Assembly: GCF_003634705.1 (NCBI RefSeq)
Contig: NZ_RBWU01000003.1
Location: 682,001 to 746,000 of the forward strand
DNA length: 64,000 nucleotides
Direction: 5' to 3'
Source: Actinomadura pelletieri DSM 43383
GTDB lineage: Bacteria > Actinomycetota > Actinomycetes > Streptosporangiales > Streptosporangiaceae
The notes below the pieces were generated by a model. That model worked only from the letters and a program-made list of their open reading frames with translations. It made no database searches and was not told the origin of the DNA. Positions 36,201 to 45,901 of the stretch are shown piece after piece; position 1 is the stretch's first letter; every line of letters begins with the position of its first letter. A program made the position numbers and the translations under genes.

Positions 36201-36355
36201 GCGACCGCGGCGGCGGGGAGGGCGGTGGATCTCGGGTTCGCGGACCACGCGCAGCCGACCCGGACGGTGAAGGCGGAGACGGGGCATCCACCCGCCGTCC
36301 TCCGGCGCCTCTTGCGTCCTGGTCAGTGCACGTCCGGCCCCACGTCTTGACCGCG

Positions 36356-37570
36356 TCAGGGTTGGACGGGGACGCCGCCGCGCCAGATCCGCAGCGCGCG
36401 GAGCCCGAACGCCCAGGCGAAGGCGCCCTCGTGGTCGGCGTCCCACAGGACGATGTCGGCGAGCATGCCGGGCGCGAGGGAGCCGCGGTCGCCGACGCGC
36501 AGGGCCGCGGCGCCGCCGAGGGTGGCGGCGCGGAGGGCCTCGGTGACGCTGAGGCCGAACATCGCGACCGACAGCCCGATGACGAGCGGCATGGACGTGA
36601 TGCCGCACTGGCCGGGGTTGTGGTCGGTGCCGAGCGCGACGGTGACACCGCGGTCGATCATCTGCCGGACGGGCGCGGGCGCGCGGCTGCTGTTGAGGGC
36701 GCTGCCAGGACAGACGGTGGCGGTGACACCGGCGTGGGCGAGGGCCTTGATGTCGTCGTCGTTGGCCTGGGTGAGCAGGTCGGCGGACGCGCAGCCGACC
36801 TCGGCGGCGACCTGCGCGGCGCCGACGCGCTCGTTGGCGCAGGCGTGCATCCGCGCCTTCAGACCGGCGCGTTTGCCGGTGAGCAGCAGGGCGCGGGCCT
36901 CCTCGGCGCTGAAGTGGCCCTCGTCGCAGTACACGTCGATCGAGTCCGCTCCGGCCACGGCCGCGTCGCCCGCCCACAGGCGGACGGCCTCGATGTAGTC
37001 GCGGCGACGGCCGAAGAACTCGGGCGGCAGGATGTGCGCGGCGAGGAAGGTCGCGTGGATGCGCGGCATGGACGGCTCGCCCTCCAGCGAGCGCAGCATC
37101 CTGATGTCGGCGAGCTCGCCGTCGCGGGTGAGGTGGTAACCGGTCTTGGCCTCGACGGTGGTGGTCCCGGCGAGGATCCACTGGCGGAGCCGTTCCCGGA
37201 CGCCGTTGCACAGCGTCCACGGGTCGGTTCCACGGGTGACGGTCACGGTGGAGTTGACGCCGCCGCCCGCGGCGGTGATGGCGGAGTGGGACGATCCGCT
37301 GGTGCGCATCGCGAGTTCCGCCCATCGGTTGCCCGCGTAGACGGGGTGGGAGTGGGCGTCGATGAGGCCGGGTGTGACGAGTCCGCCGCCGAGGTTCTCG
37401 ACATGGTCGACGTCGACGATGTCGTCGATGATGCCGGGGACGCGCTGGGGCAGGTCGGACGCGGGCCCGGCCCAGACGATCCGGTCCTCGTGGATGAGCA
37501 CGGCGGCGTTGCTGCAGACGTCGGTACCCGTCCAGAGCCTGCCGATGTTCGTCAACAGCCTCACGGTCAT
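36356..37570 (-). CDS. hutI: imidazolonepropionase
   Basis: HutI hydrolyses 4-imidazolone-5-propionate to N-formimidoyl-glutamate in histidine degradation. The 404-residue amidohydrolase has the metal motif GLIDAHSHPVYAGNR near residue 70, EAKTGYHL (usually EIKSGYGL), and GTDHNPGQCGITSMPLV, a variant of GSDFNPG. The barrel is complete and the length normal. No other hut gene is in the window, so either the pathway is dispersed or the enzyme has a related amidohydrolase role; the variant motifs leave this open. Confidence 0.85.
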   Translation of the reverse strand: MTVRLLTNIGRLWTGTDVCSNAAVLIHEDRIVWAGPASDLPQRVPGIIDDIVDVDHVENLGGGLVTPGLIDAHSHPVYAGNRWAELAMRTSGSSHSAITAAGGGVNSTVTVTRGTDPWTLCNGVRERLRQWILAGTTTVEAKTGYHLTRDGELADIRMLRSLEGEPSMPRIHATFLAAHILPPEFFGRRRDYIEAVRLWAGDAAVAGADSIDVYCDEGHFSAEEARALLLTGKRAGLKARMHACANERVGAAQVAAEVGCASADLLTQANDDDIKALAHAGVTATVCPGSALNSSRAPAPVRQMIDRGVTVALGTDHNPGQCGITSMPLVIGLSVAMFGLSVTEALRAATLGGAAALRVGDRGSLAPGMLADIVLWDADHEGAFAWAFGLRALRIWRGGVPVQP

Positions 37571-38070
37571 AGGGTCACCGGCCCAGGTGGGGCGGGACGT
37601 GCTTCAACGCGGTGGTGGGCGCCGTGGGGCATGGGTGCGGGCCGCCCGCCCTCGTTCCAGTGTTCGGACCTACCATGGACTGCGCCACCTGCTCTCGATC
37701 CGAAACGCCGACTGGGTGCCGACGGCTCACCTGGGTGGGTCGGGTGATCGGGGGACCACCATTGGCAACGAGACCGGAGATATCGGTTTCGTCACGGTAG
37801 TGCACTGAAGGCCTGTCCGACAACCTCTGATCGCAGCACATCGACAGCCATCACCCCGCCCCTTAGCTCTACGACCGTACGGATTCCCACCCCGCCGTCA
37901 AGCCGAATGGGAAAGCTGTCACCGTTCGGCGACCGGGTTCGCCCCGCGAACGGCTTTCGGACACTATCGAACAGGTCCGTATGCCGGTCCGTAATTCGAT
38001 TATTGGCGCGACCTCGAACGAGTCCGCGAAAGAGCCACGCGAAAGCGCCAAAAGCCGCGAACACCCGCCG
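37571..38070. other. 500-bp gap between hutI and hflX, no gene seen
   Basis: Open frames are short and show no family features. The right half is less GC-rich than average (for example around 37970-38030). As hutI reads leftward from 37570, its promoter should lie in the left part. Confidence 0.4.
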
Positions 38071-38094
38071 GGCCGGGCCATGGCAGGCCCGGCC
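38071..38094 (-). terminator. hflX terminator
   Basis: GGCCGGGCC (38071-38079) and GGCCCGGCC (38086-38094) form a perfect 9-bp stem with a 6-base loop, 12 bases beyond the hflX stop. Confidence 0.75.
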
Positions 38095-38106
38095 TGACGG
38101 GTGTCG

Positions 38107-39549
38107 TCAGACGGTCGGTGCCGCGGTCTCGTACCGGGAAAGTTCTCCCGCGAGGTCCGCAGGCATCCTGGCGTGGAGCATGGTCCCCTCGGCCAGGTGC
38201 TCCTGGGTGAGCACCTCGCCGCGCTCGTGCACCTGCGCGACGAGGTCGCCGCGCTCGTAGGGCACGAGGACGCGCAGCTCGCTCTCCAGTCCGGGCAGCT
38301 CCGCCTCGATGACCGCGCGCAGCTCCTCGATGCCGTGCCCGGTGCGGGCGGACACGACGACGCTGTGCGGCTCCCGGCGCTGGAGACGGGCGATCGTGAG
38401 ATCGTCGGCGGCGTCGGCCTTGTTGATCACGATGATCTCGGGGATGCCGTCCGCGCCGATCTCCCGTAGGACCTCCCGGACGGCGTCGATCTGCGCCTCG
38501 GGGTCGGCGTCGGAGCCGTCCACGACGTGCAGGACGAGCCCCGCGTCGGTGACCTCCTCCAGCGTCGACCGGAACGCCTCGACGAGCTGGTGCGGCAGGT
38601 GCCGGACGAACCCGACGGTGTCGGCGAGGGTGTAGACGCGCCCGGCGGACGTCTCCGCCCTCCGGACGGTGGGGTCGAGGGTGGCGAACAGCGCGTCCTC
38701 CACCAGGACCCCCGCGCCGGTGAGCCGGTTGAGCAGCGACGACTTGCCCGCGTTGGTGTAGCCCGCGATCGCGACGGCGGGCACCGCGTGACGGCGCCGC
38801 TCGCCGCGCTTGGTGTCGCGCGACTTGGACATCTCGGCGAGCTGCCGGCGCAGCTTGGCCATCCGGGTGCGGATCCGCCGCCGGTCCAGCTCGATCTTGG
38901 TCTCACCGGGGCCGCGGCCGCCGATCCCGACGCCGCCGGCGGCGCGCCCACCGACCTGCCGGGACAGGTTGCCACCCCAGCCGCGCAGCCGTGGCAGCAG
39001 GTACTCGAGTTGGGCGAGCTCCACCTGGGCCTTGCCCTCGCGGCTCTTGGCGTGCTGGGCGAAGATGTCCAGGATCAGCGCGGTCCGGTCGATGACCTTG
39101 ACCTGGACGGTCTCCTCCAGGTGCCGCAGCTGGCTCGGGGCCAGCTCGCCGTCGCAGATGACGGTGTCGGCGCCGGTGGCGATGACGATGTCGCGCAGCT
39201 CCGCGGCCTTGCCGGAGCCGATGTAGGTCGCCGGGTCGGGGCGGGAGCGCCGCTGGACGAGCCCCTCAAGAACATGGGATCCCGCCGTCTCGGCGAGGAG
39301 CGCCAGTTCGCGCAGGGAGTTCTCGGCGGCCTCGGCGGTGCCGTCCGTCCAGACGCCGACGAGGACGACGCGTTCCAGCCGGAGCGCCCGGTATTCGACT
39401 TCGGTGACGTCGGTCAGTTCGGTCGACAGGCCCGCGACCCGGCGCAGTGCCCGCCGGTCTTCAAGGTCGAGGGCGCCCGTCAGGGGCTCCTCGTCGGTCG
39501 GGTCCTGAGTCTCGAACTCGGTCTGGTCTGCAGAGAAAGGTTGAGTCAT
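38107..39549 (-). CDS. hflX: GTPase HflX
   Basis: HflX splits or rescues stalled ribosomes under stress. The 480-residue protein has the N-terminal HflX domain (RPDPATYIGSGKAAELRDI, GELAPSQLRHLE), the coiled linker GGRGPGETKIELDRRRI, and the G domain (GYTNAGKSSLLNRL, DTVGFVRHLPHQLVEAFRST, NKAD). The ATG at 39549 gives MTQPFSADQ; the 49 residues upstream in frame are Arg-rich and unconserved. In related genomes hflX follows miaA-dapF; here the glycolate operon and a kinase lie between. Confidence 0.95.
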   Translation of the reverse strand: MTQPFSADQTEFETQDPTDEEPLTGALDLEDRRALRRVAGLSTELTDVTEVEYRALRLERVVLVGVWTDGTAEAAENSLRELALLAETAGSHVLEGLVQRRSRPDPATYIGSGKAAELRDIVIATGADTVICDGELAPSQLRHLEETVQVKVIDRTALILDIFAQHAKSREGKAQVELAQLEYLLPRLRGWGGNLSRQVGGRAAGGVGIGGRGPGETKIELDRRRIRTRMAKLRRQLAEMSKSRDTKRGERRRHAVPAVAIAGYTNAGKSSLLNRLTGAGVLVEDALFATLDPTVRRAETSAGRVYTLADTVGFVRHLPHQLVEAFRSTLEEVTDAGLVLHVVDGSDADPEAQIDAVREVLREIGADGIPEIIVINKADAADDLTIARLQRREPHSVVVSARTGHGIEELRAVIEAELPGLESELRVLVPYERGDLVAQVHERGEVLTQEHLAEGTMLHARMPADLAGELSRYETAAPTV

Positions 39550-39816
39550 ATGTCCTCTGTGCAACGCCGCGGCGCGGCCGTGTCTTCCCACCGATCGTCT
39601 CACGCGGCGTCCACGGAGGTCACGCGGAATTTCCGTGGTCGGGACGAGCGCGTCCCGGAGCGGGACGAGCGGTCGCCGCGCCGAGACCCCGCCCACCGGG
39701 TTGACGCAGGCGGGGACGGGGACGTGGGCGAAGGAAGGACGTGTCCCGAAACCCGTGTCCCGCTTTGACCGGTCTCAGCGCCGCCGAGTACCGTTCTCCA
39801 CATAACAGAAGTGAAA

Positions 39817-39831
39817 TTTCGCTATACGAAA
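39817..39831 (+). promoter_or_regulatory. IclR-like operator before aceB
   Basis: TTTCG-CTATA-CGAAA is a perfect inverted repeat with a 5-base spacer, ending two bases before the GGAAGG ribosome-binding site of aceB. Spacing and sequence resemble sites of IclR-family regulators that commonly control glyoxylate genes. A bound repressor would block the message start. Confidence 0.55.
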
Positions 39832-39840
39832 GGAAGGCCG

Positions 39841-41448
39841 ATGGCTGGACCTGACGGTGTCGAGATCAAGGGCCCCCTCGGCGACCGGTACGAGGAGATC
39901 CTGACCCCCGAGGCGCTCGGCCTGCTCGCCTCCCTCCAGCGCGAACTCGGCGCCCGGCGCCGGGAACTGCTGGACGCCCGCGCCGAACGCCAGCGCGCGC
40001 TCTCCCAGGGCGGCACGCTCGATTTCCTTCCCGAGACCGCGCACATCAGGGAGGACGACTCCTGGCGCGTCGCCGATCCGGCCCCCGGGCTGGAGGACCG
40101 ACGCGTCGAGATCACCGGCCCCACCGACCGGAAGATGACGATCAACGCGCTGAACTCCGGCGCCAAGGTGTGGCTCGCCGACTTCGAGGACGCCAACACC
40201 CCGCTGTGGAACAACATGATCGAGGGGCAGCTCAACCTTCGGGACGCCCTCGACCGCACCGTCGACTTCACCGACCCCAAGAGCGGGAAGACCTACGCGC
40301 TCAAGGACGACTCCGAACTGGCGACCATCGTCGTCCGTCCGCGCGGATGGCACCTGGAGGAGAAGCACCTCCTCGTCGACGGCGAACCCATGTCCGGGTC
40401 GCTGTTCGACTTCGGGCTGTACTTCTTCCACTGCGCCCGGCGGCAACTGGCCAAGGGCAAGGGGCCCTATTTCTACCTGCCGAAGCTGGAGAGCCACCTT
40501 GAGGCTCGCCTGTGGAACGACGCGTTCAACCTGGCGCAGGACGCCCTGGACGTCCCGCGCGGCACCATCCGCGCGACCGTGCTGATCGAGACGATCCCGG
40601 CCGCGTTCGAGATGGAGGAGATCCTCTACGAGCTGCGCGACCACTCCGCCGGTCTGAACGCGGGCCGCTGGGACTACCTGTTCTCCGTGATCAAGAAGTT
40701 CCGGGACCGGGGCGCGGACTTCGTCCTGCCCGAACGGAACTCGATCACGATGACCGCGCCGTTCATGCGGGCCTACACCGAGCTGCTCGTCCGGACGTGT
40801 CACAAGCGCGGCGCGCACGCGATCGGCGGCATGGCCGCGTTCATCCCGTCCCGCCGCGACGAGGAGGTCAACAAGGTCGCGCTGGAGAAGGTCCGCGCCG
40901 ACAAGACCCGCGAGTCCGGCGACGGTTTCGACGGCTCCTGGGTCGCGCACCCCGACCTCGTGCCGGTCTGCCGGGAGGTGTTCGACGGCGTCCTCGGCGA
41001 GCGGCCGAACCAGCGCGACCGGCTGCGCGAGGACGTGCGGGTCACCGCCGCCGACCTGCTCGACATCAAGTCCACGCCGGGCGAGATCACCGAGGCGGGC
41101 CTGCGCAACGACATCGACGTGGCGCTGCGCTACCTCGCCACCTGGCTGGACGGTGCCGGCGCCGTCGCGATCCACAACCTGATGGAGGACGCCGCCACCG
41201 CCGAGATCGCCCGCTCCCAGGTCTGGCAGTGGATCTACAACGGGGTGCCCACCGCCGACGGCCGCAAGATCACCAAGGAATGGGTCGAGGAGCTGCTGGA
41301 CGAGGAGCTCGCGAAGATCCGCGCGGAGCTGGGACAGGCGTACAACGAGCCCCGGTTCGACCAGGCGGTGACGCTGTTCAAGGAGGTCACCCTCGCCGAC
41401 GAGTACTCCGAGTTCCTCACCACCCCCGCCTACCAGCGGATGCCGTGA
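39841..41448 (+). CDS. aceB: malate synthase A
   Basis: Malate synthase condenses glyoxylate with acetyl-CoA to malate. The 535-residue protein is the A isoform (about 530 residues, lacking the G-type insertion). It shows [71 protein letters not shown] and GRWDYLFS, covering the metal Glu/Asp and catalytic Arg. ATG at 39841 follows GGAAGG. It is followed 52 bp later by glcDEF, so glyoxylate made from glycolate feeds directly into malate. Confidence 0.97.
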   Translation: MAGPDGVEIKGPLGDRYEEILTPEALGLLASLQRELGARRRELLDARAERQRALSQGGTLDFLPETAHIREDDSWRVADPAPGLEDRRVEITGPTDRKMTINALNSGAKVWLADFEDANTPLWNNMIEGQLNLRDALDRTVDFTDPKSGKTYALKDDSELATIVVRPRGWHLEEKHLLVDGEPMSGSLFDFGLYFFHCARRQLAKGKGPYFYLPKLESHLEARLWNDAFNLAQDALDVPRGTIRATVLIETIPAAFEMEEILYELRDHSAGLNAGRWDYLFSVIKKFRDRGADFVLPERNSITMTAPFMRAYTELLVRTCHKRGAHAIGGMAAFIPSRRDEEVNKVALEKVRADKTRESGDGFDGSWVAHPDLVPVCREVFDGVLGERPNQRDRLREDVRVTAADLLDIKSTPGEITEAGLRNDIDVALRYLATWLDGAGAVAIHNLMEDAATAEIARSQVWQWIYNGVPTADGRKITKEWVEELLDEELAKIRAELGQAYNEPRFDQAVTLFKEVTLADEYSEFLTTPAYQRMP

Positions 41449-41500
41449 TCCCACTCCGGCGGGCGCCCTTGCGGCGGCCTCGGGCGCGGAGGAGGGTGGG

Positions 41501-42952
41501 GTGATGGACGCACGACTCACCGTGCTGGCGGATCGACTGCACGGACTGCTCGGGGCCGAGCGGGTGATCACCGATCCGGTGCGGCTGCGCACGTACGAGT
41601 GCGACGGGCTGACCAGTCACCGGTCGACGCCCGCGATCGTCGTGCTGCCCGACAACGCCGAGCAGGTCGCCGCGATCGTGCGGGAGTGCGCGGCGGCCGG
41701 GGTGCCGTACGTGGCGCGCGGGTCGGGGACGGGCCTGTCGGGCGGTGCGCTGCCGCACGCGGACGGCGTCCTGATCGTGACGTCCCGGATGCGCCGGATC
41801 CTGGAGATCGACATCCCGGGGCAGCGGGCCGTGGTGGAGCCCGGGGTGATCAACCTGGACGTGACGCGGGCCGTCCTGCCGTACGGCTACCATTTCGCGC
41901 CCGACCCGTCCAGCCAGCAGATCTGCTCGGTCGGCGGGAACGTCGCGGAGAACTCCGGCGGCGCGCACTGCCTGAAGTACGGGTTCACCGCGCACCACGT
42001 GCTGGCCTGCGAGGTCGTCACGCCGGACGGCGAACTGGTGGAGCTGACGGCCGACGGGCCCGGCTACGACCTGCTGGGCGTGTTCGTCGGCGCGGAGGGC
42101 ACGCTCGGCATCACCACCAAGATCACGGTTCGGCTGACGCGGGTGCCGCAGACCGTGCGGACGCTGCTGGCGGCGTTCGACTCGATCGAGGCGGGCGGCG
42201 GCGCGGTGTCGGCGATCATCGCGGCGGGTGTCGTGCCGGCGGCGATCGAGATGATGGACGCGCTGTCGATCGAGGCGGCGGAGGCCGCGGTGCGCTGCGA
42301 GTACCCGCCGGGGGCGGGCGCGGTGCTGATCGTGGAGCTGGACGGTCCCGAGCCGGAGGTCGCGGCGCAGTTCGCCGAGGTGGAACGGCTGTGCCGGGAC
42401 GCGGGCGCGTTCGAGATCCGGGTCGCCGCGGACGACGCGGAGCGGGCGCTGATCTGGAAGGGCCGCAAGTCGGCGTTCGCGGCGGTCGGCCGGATCAGCC
42501 CGGCCTACATCGTCCAGGACGGCGTGATCCCGCGTACGGCGCTGCCGCACGTCCTGGCCAGGATCGACGCGATGTCGGCCGAGTCGGGCGTGCGGGTCGC
42601 GAACGTGTTCCACGCGGGAGACGGCAACCTGCATCCGCTGGTGCTGTTCGACGACGCCGAACCGGGCGCGGAACAGCGCGCCGAGGAGGTGTCGGGCGCG
42701 ATCCTCGACCTGTGCATCGAGCACGGCGGTTCCATCACCGGCGAGCACGGCGTGGGCGTGGACAAGTCCCGGTACATGCCCCGCATGTTCACCGACGCCG
42801 ACCTCGACACGATGCAGATGGTGCGGTGCGGTTTCGACCCAGCGGGCCTGTGCAACCCGGGCAAGGTGTTCCCCACACCGCGCCTGTGCGGTGAGGTGCC
42901 CGGCGTGCGCCGGGGCGCCCACCCGTTCGAGGGAAAGGCGGACCTCTTCTGA
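41501..42952 (+). CDS. glcD: glycolate oxidase FAD-binding subunit GlcD
   Basis: GlcD is the catalytic flavoprotein that oxidises glycolate to glyoxylate. The 483-residue protein has the PCMH-type FAD domain (VARGSGTGLSGGALP, NVAENSGGAHCLKYG) and the C-terminal FAD-oxidase domain (NVFHAGDGNLHPLVLFD, GEHGVGVDKSRYM). GTG at 41501 and ATG at 41504 are adjacent; GGAGGAGGG lies just upstream. Ends with a one-base overlap with glcE (TGATG). Confidence 0.94.
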   Translation: MMDARLTVLADRLHGLLGAERVITDPVRLRTYECDGLTSHRSTPAIVVLPDNAEQVAAIVRECAAAGVPYVARGSGTGLSGGALPHADGVLIVTSRMRRILEIDIPGQRAVVEPGVINLDVTRAVLPYGYHFAPDPSSQQICSVGGNVAENSGGAHCLKYGFTAHHVLACEVVTPDGELVELTADGPGYDLLGVFVGAEGTLGITTKITVRLTRVPQTVRTLLAAFDSIEAGGGAVSAIIAAGVVPAAIEMMDALSIEAAEAAVRCEYPPGAGAVLIVELDGPEPEVAAQFAEVERLCRDAGAFEIRVAADDAERALIWKGRKSAFAAVGRISPAYIVQDGVIPRTALPHVLARIDAMSAESGVRVANVFHAGDGNLHPLVLFDDAEPGAEQRAEEVSGAILDLCIEHGGSITGEHGVGVDKSRYMPRMFTDADLDTMQMVRCGFDPAGLCNPGKVFPTPRLCGEVPGVRRGAHPFEGKADLF

Positions 42953-44148
42953 TGCGGCCCCTGGACGCCCTGGCGAAGGTCTGCGGCGACGTGCGGCCCG
43001 GTGACCCGGCCGACGGCGTGCTCGGCGTGGAGCCCGCCGTGGTCGCCGCGCCCCGGAACGTGGCCGAGGCCGCGGACGTCATGCGCGTCGCCGCGGAGAA
43101 CGGCCTGGCGGTCGTCCCCCGCGGCGCCGAGACCCGCCTGGACTGGGGCGCGCCCCCGGAACGGTGCGACCTGCTCGTCGACACGCATCGGCTGGACGGT
43201 CTCATCGAGCACGCCGCCGGAGACCTGGTGGCGACGGTCCAGGCCGGCCTGCCCGTGGAACGCCTCGGTGAGATGCTCGCCGAACGGGGGCAGCGGCTCG
43301 CGCTGGACGTTCCCCTGCCCGGTTCCACGGTCGGCGGCACGATCGCCGCGGGAGTGGCCGGTCCCCTGCGTGCGCTGTACGGGACGCCGCGCAACCTGGT
43401 CATCGGGCTGACGATCGTCCGGGCGGACGGGCAGATCGCGCGTTCCGGCGGGAAGGTCGTCAAGAACGTCGCCGGATACGACCTCGGACGGCTCTTCTGC
43501 GGCTCGTTCGGAACTCTGGGTCTCATCGTGGAAGCGACGTTCCGGCTGCATCCCGCGCCAGCGTCGACCGCTCATGTGACGCGTTCCGTCAACGGCCCAG
43601 AGGACGCGCACGACACCGTCCAACGGATCCTTCACTCGGCTGTCGCACCGAGCGCGGTGGAGTACATCAGTCCGGGCACGGTCGCGATCCTCTTGGAGGG
43701 CGTTCCCGATGGTGTCGCCGCACGCGCCCGGCAGACGGCGGAACTCCTCGGCGAGGACGCGGAAATCACCGAGACCGCCCCGAACGGCTGGGGCCGGTAC
43801 CCGGACGGCACCACTCTCGTCGACGTCACCGCCCCGCCGCCCGCTCTGCGTGACCTTCTCACCACGCTCGGCCCGGACACCGCCGCCACCTGGAGCGGCA
43901 GCGGGCACGGCCATGTGGCCCTTCCCGCCGGGTCATCGCCCGGTGAGGTGGCGGATGTCGTGAACCGTCTACGGGACGTGCTCGGCGGGCACCGTGGCAG
44001 CGCGATCGTCCGGTACGCCCCGCAGAAGACGCGCGACGAGATCGACCTGTGGGGGCCCGTCCCCGCGCTCGCACTCATGCGGCGCGTGAAGGACCAGTTC
44101 GATCCGCAACACCGGCTTTCCCCCGGCCGTTTCGCGGGAGGCATCTGA
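42952..44148 (+). CDS. glcE: glycolate oxidase FAD-binding subunit GlcE
   Basis: GlcE is the second, smaller flavin-type subunit. The 398-residue protein has a PCMH-like domain with PRGAETRLDWG, PLPGSTVGGTIAAGVAGPLR, GGKVVKNVAGYDLGRLFCGS and FGTLGLIVEATFRLHP, and a shorter C-terminal domain ending in VKDQFDPQHRLSPGRFAGGI. It overlaps both neighbours by one base (TGATG), giving tight translational coupling and equal subunit supply. Confidence 0.93.
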   Translation: MRPLDALAKVCGDVRPGDPADGVLGVEPAVVAAPRNVAEAADVMRVAAENGLAVVPRGAETRLDWGAPPERCDLLVDTHRLDGLIEHAAGDLVATVQAGLPVERLGEMLAERGQRLALDVPLPGSTVGGTIAAGVAGPLRALYGTPRNLVIGLTIVRADGQIARSGGKVVKNVAGYDLGRLFCGSFGTLGLIVEATFRLHPAPASTAHVTRSVNGPEDAHDTVQRILHSAVAPSAVEYISPGTVAILLEGVPDGVAARARQTAELLGEDAEITETAPNGWGRYPDGTTLVDVTAPPPALRDLLTTLGPDTAATWSGSGHGHVALPAGSSPGEVADVVNRLRDVLGGHRGSAIVRYAPQKTRDEIDLWGPVPALALMRRVKDQFDPQHRLSPGRFAGGI

Positions 44149-45446
44149 TGAGCGACCAGGACGATCTCCCGAAACTCCTCAGTGACTGCGTGCACTGCGG
44201 TTTCTGCCTGCCGACGTGCCCGACCTACGTGCTGTGGGGCGAGGAGATGGACTCCCCCAGGGGCCGCATCCACCTCATGCAGCAGCACGCCGATGGGACG
44301 CCTCTCAGCGATCCGATGGTGGAGCATTTCGACCGCTGCCTGGGGTGCATGGCGTGTGTGACGTCCTGCCCGTCGGGTGTTCAGTACGACCGCCTCATCG
44401 AGATGACACGGGCCGACGTCGAACGCGAACACCCGCGCTCGATGAAGGAACGTGCCATTCGGGAACTGGTCTTCCAACTGTTCCCGTACAGGCGGCGGCT
44501 CCGTGCGCTGCGCGGGCCTCTGCGCGCGTACCAGAAGTCGGGTCTGGAGCGGCTCGTCCGGCGCAGTGGCGTACTGGAACGCGTCTCGCCGTCCATCGCG
44601 GCCATGGAACGGCTCGCGCCGCCCCTCGGCAAGGCACCGCGACTGCCGGAACGGGTCGCCGCCCGCGGTGAGCGCCGTGCCACGGTCGGGATGCTGACGG
44701 GTTGCGTGCAGGCGGAGTTCTTCCCCGGAGTCAACGCGGCCACGGCCCGCGTCCTGGCCATGGAGGGCTGTGACGTGGTGATCCCGTCCGGCCAGGGGTG
44801 CTGTGGGGCGCTGTCCCTGCATTCCGGACGGGAGGACGAGGCCCGCGCGTTCGCCCGCCGGACGGTCGAGACGTTCGAGGGCGTCGACGTGATCGTGGTG
44901 AACTCCGCGGGTTGCGGGTCGGCGATGAAGGAGTACCGCGCCCTGCTCGCCGACGATCCCGCCTGGTCGGGCCGCGCGGACGCGCTGTCGGCCAAGACCC
45001 GTGACCTGGCCGAGTTCCTCGTGGAGCTAGGGCCCCGCGCGGAACGTCAGCCGCTCCCGGTGACCGTCGCCTACCACGACGCCTGTCACCTCTCCCACGC
45101 GCAGGGCGTCCGTGTCCAGCCCCGGGCCCTGCTGGCCGGGATCCCCGAACTGACCGTCCGCGAGATCGCCGAACCGGACCTGTGCTGCGGCTCCGCCGGA
45201 ACCTACAACCTGTTCCAGCCGGAGGCCGCCGCGGAGATCGGCGACCGCAAGGCGGTGAACGTGGCCGCGACCGGAGCCGAGCTGCTGGTCGCCGCCAATC
45301 CCGGCTGCTCGATGCAGATCGCCACCGCGCTGCGCCGGCGCGGCGCCGTCCTCGCCGTCGCGCACACCGCGCAGGTCCTGGACGCCTCCCTCCGAGGCCT
45401 GGGACGCGACGCCCTCGTGGCGGACGTCCCACGGGCGACGACCTAG
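44148..45446 (+). CDS. glcF: glycolate oxidase iron-sulfur subunit GlcF
   Basis: GlcF passes electrons from the flavoprotein to the quinone pool. The 432-residue protein has two 4Fe-4S motifs (CVHCGFCLPTCP and CLGCMACVTSCP) and two cysteine-rich CCG domains (GCCGALSLHSG with AGCGSAMKEY; DLCCGSAGTYN). ATG at 44148 overlaps the glcE stop. The stop codon lies in the first of three tandem 12-bp units, so slippage there could extend the C-terminus. Last gene of aceB-glcDEF. Confidence 0.94.
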   Translation: MSDQDDLPKLLSDCVHCGFCLPTCPTYVLWGEEMDSPRGRIHLMQQHADGTPLSDPMVEHFDRCLGCMACVTSCPSGVQYDRLIEMTRADVEREHPRSMKERAIRELVFQLFPYRRRLRALRGPLRAYQKSGLERLVRRSGVLERVSPSIAAMERLAPPLGKAPRLPERVAARGERRATVGMLTGCVQAEFFPGVNAATARVLAMEGCDVVIPSGQGCCGALSLHSGREDEARAFARRTVETFEGVDVIVVNSAGCGSAMKEYRALLADDPAWSGRADALSAKTRDLAEFLVELGPRAERQPLPVTVAYHDACHLSHAQGVRVQPRALLAGIPELTVREIAEPDLCCGSAGTYNLFQPEAAAEIGDRKAVNVAATGAELLVAANPGCSMQIATALRRRGAVLAVAHTAQVLDASLRGLGRDALVADVPRATT

Positions 45447-45470
45447 CCGACGACCTAGCCGACGACCTGG
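45435..45470. repeat. three tandem 12-bp units at the glcF stop
   Basis: GCGACGACCTAG, CCGACGACCTAG and CCGACGACCTGG lie head to tail from 45435. The TAG of the first unit is the glcF stop. A recent slipped-strand duplication is the simplest explanation. Confidence 0.8.
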
Positions 45471-45901
45471 GGGCCGAGGCCGCCGCTACGGCGGGTTGAC
45501 TCGGGCGACCTGACGCGCACATGATCACGACCCGGTCACATGATCTCTACAGGGCGGCCGAATCGGCGGCTTTCGGTCGCCCGGTTCACCGGACACTTGG
45601 ACAGAAGATCCTTGATCTTTCAACCCCCCACGACGGGACCATCACCCGCGCCGTACCCGGTCATCCGGCCGGCGGACGGCGCCCCGAGCGGCGTACCACG
45701 GCCCGACCCGATGACCGTGACCAGGGAGATTCCATTCTCACCGTCCGATTCCACGGTTAACATCACGGCACATACCAGTACGTCCGTGACGACGTGGTCC
45801 GGATCGAACCGGTGGGCGGTGCCCCGAGAAAGACGCCCCCGAGACTGCTGGACAGGAAGCCGCAAGCTTTAACATTCCATTACCTTCGGTCCGAGGAGCG
45901 C
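45471..45901. other. 431-bp gap upstream of the histidine kinase, no gene seen
   Basis: Short frames here show no family features. A small palindrome AAGATC-CTT-GATCTT lies at 45605-45619. The kinase promoter should be in the right half. Confidence 0.4.
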
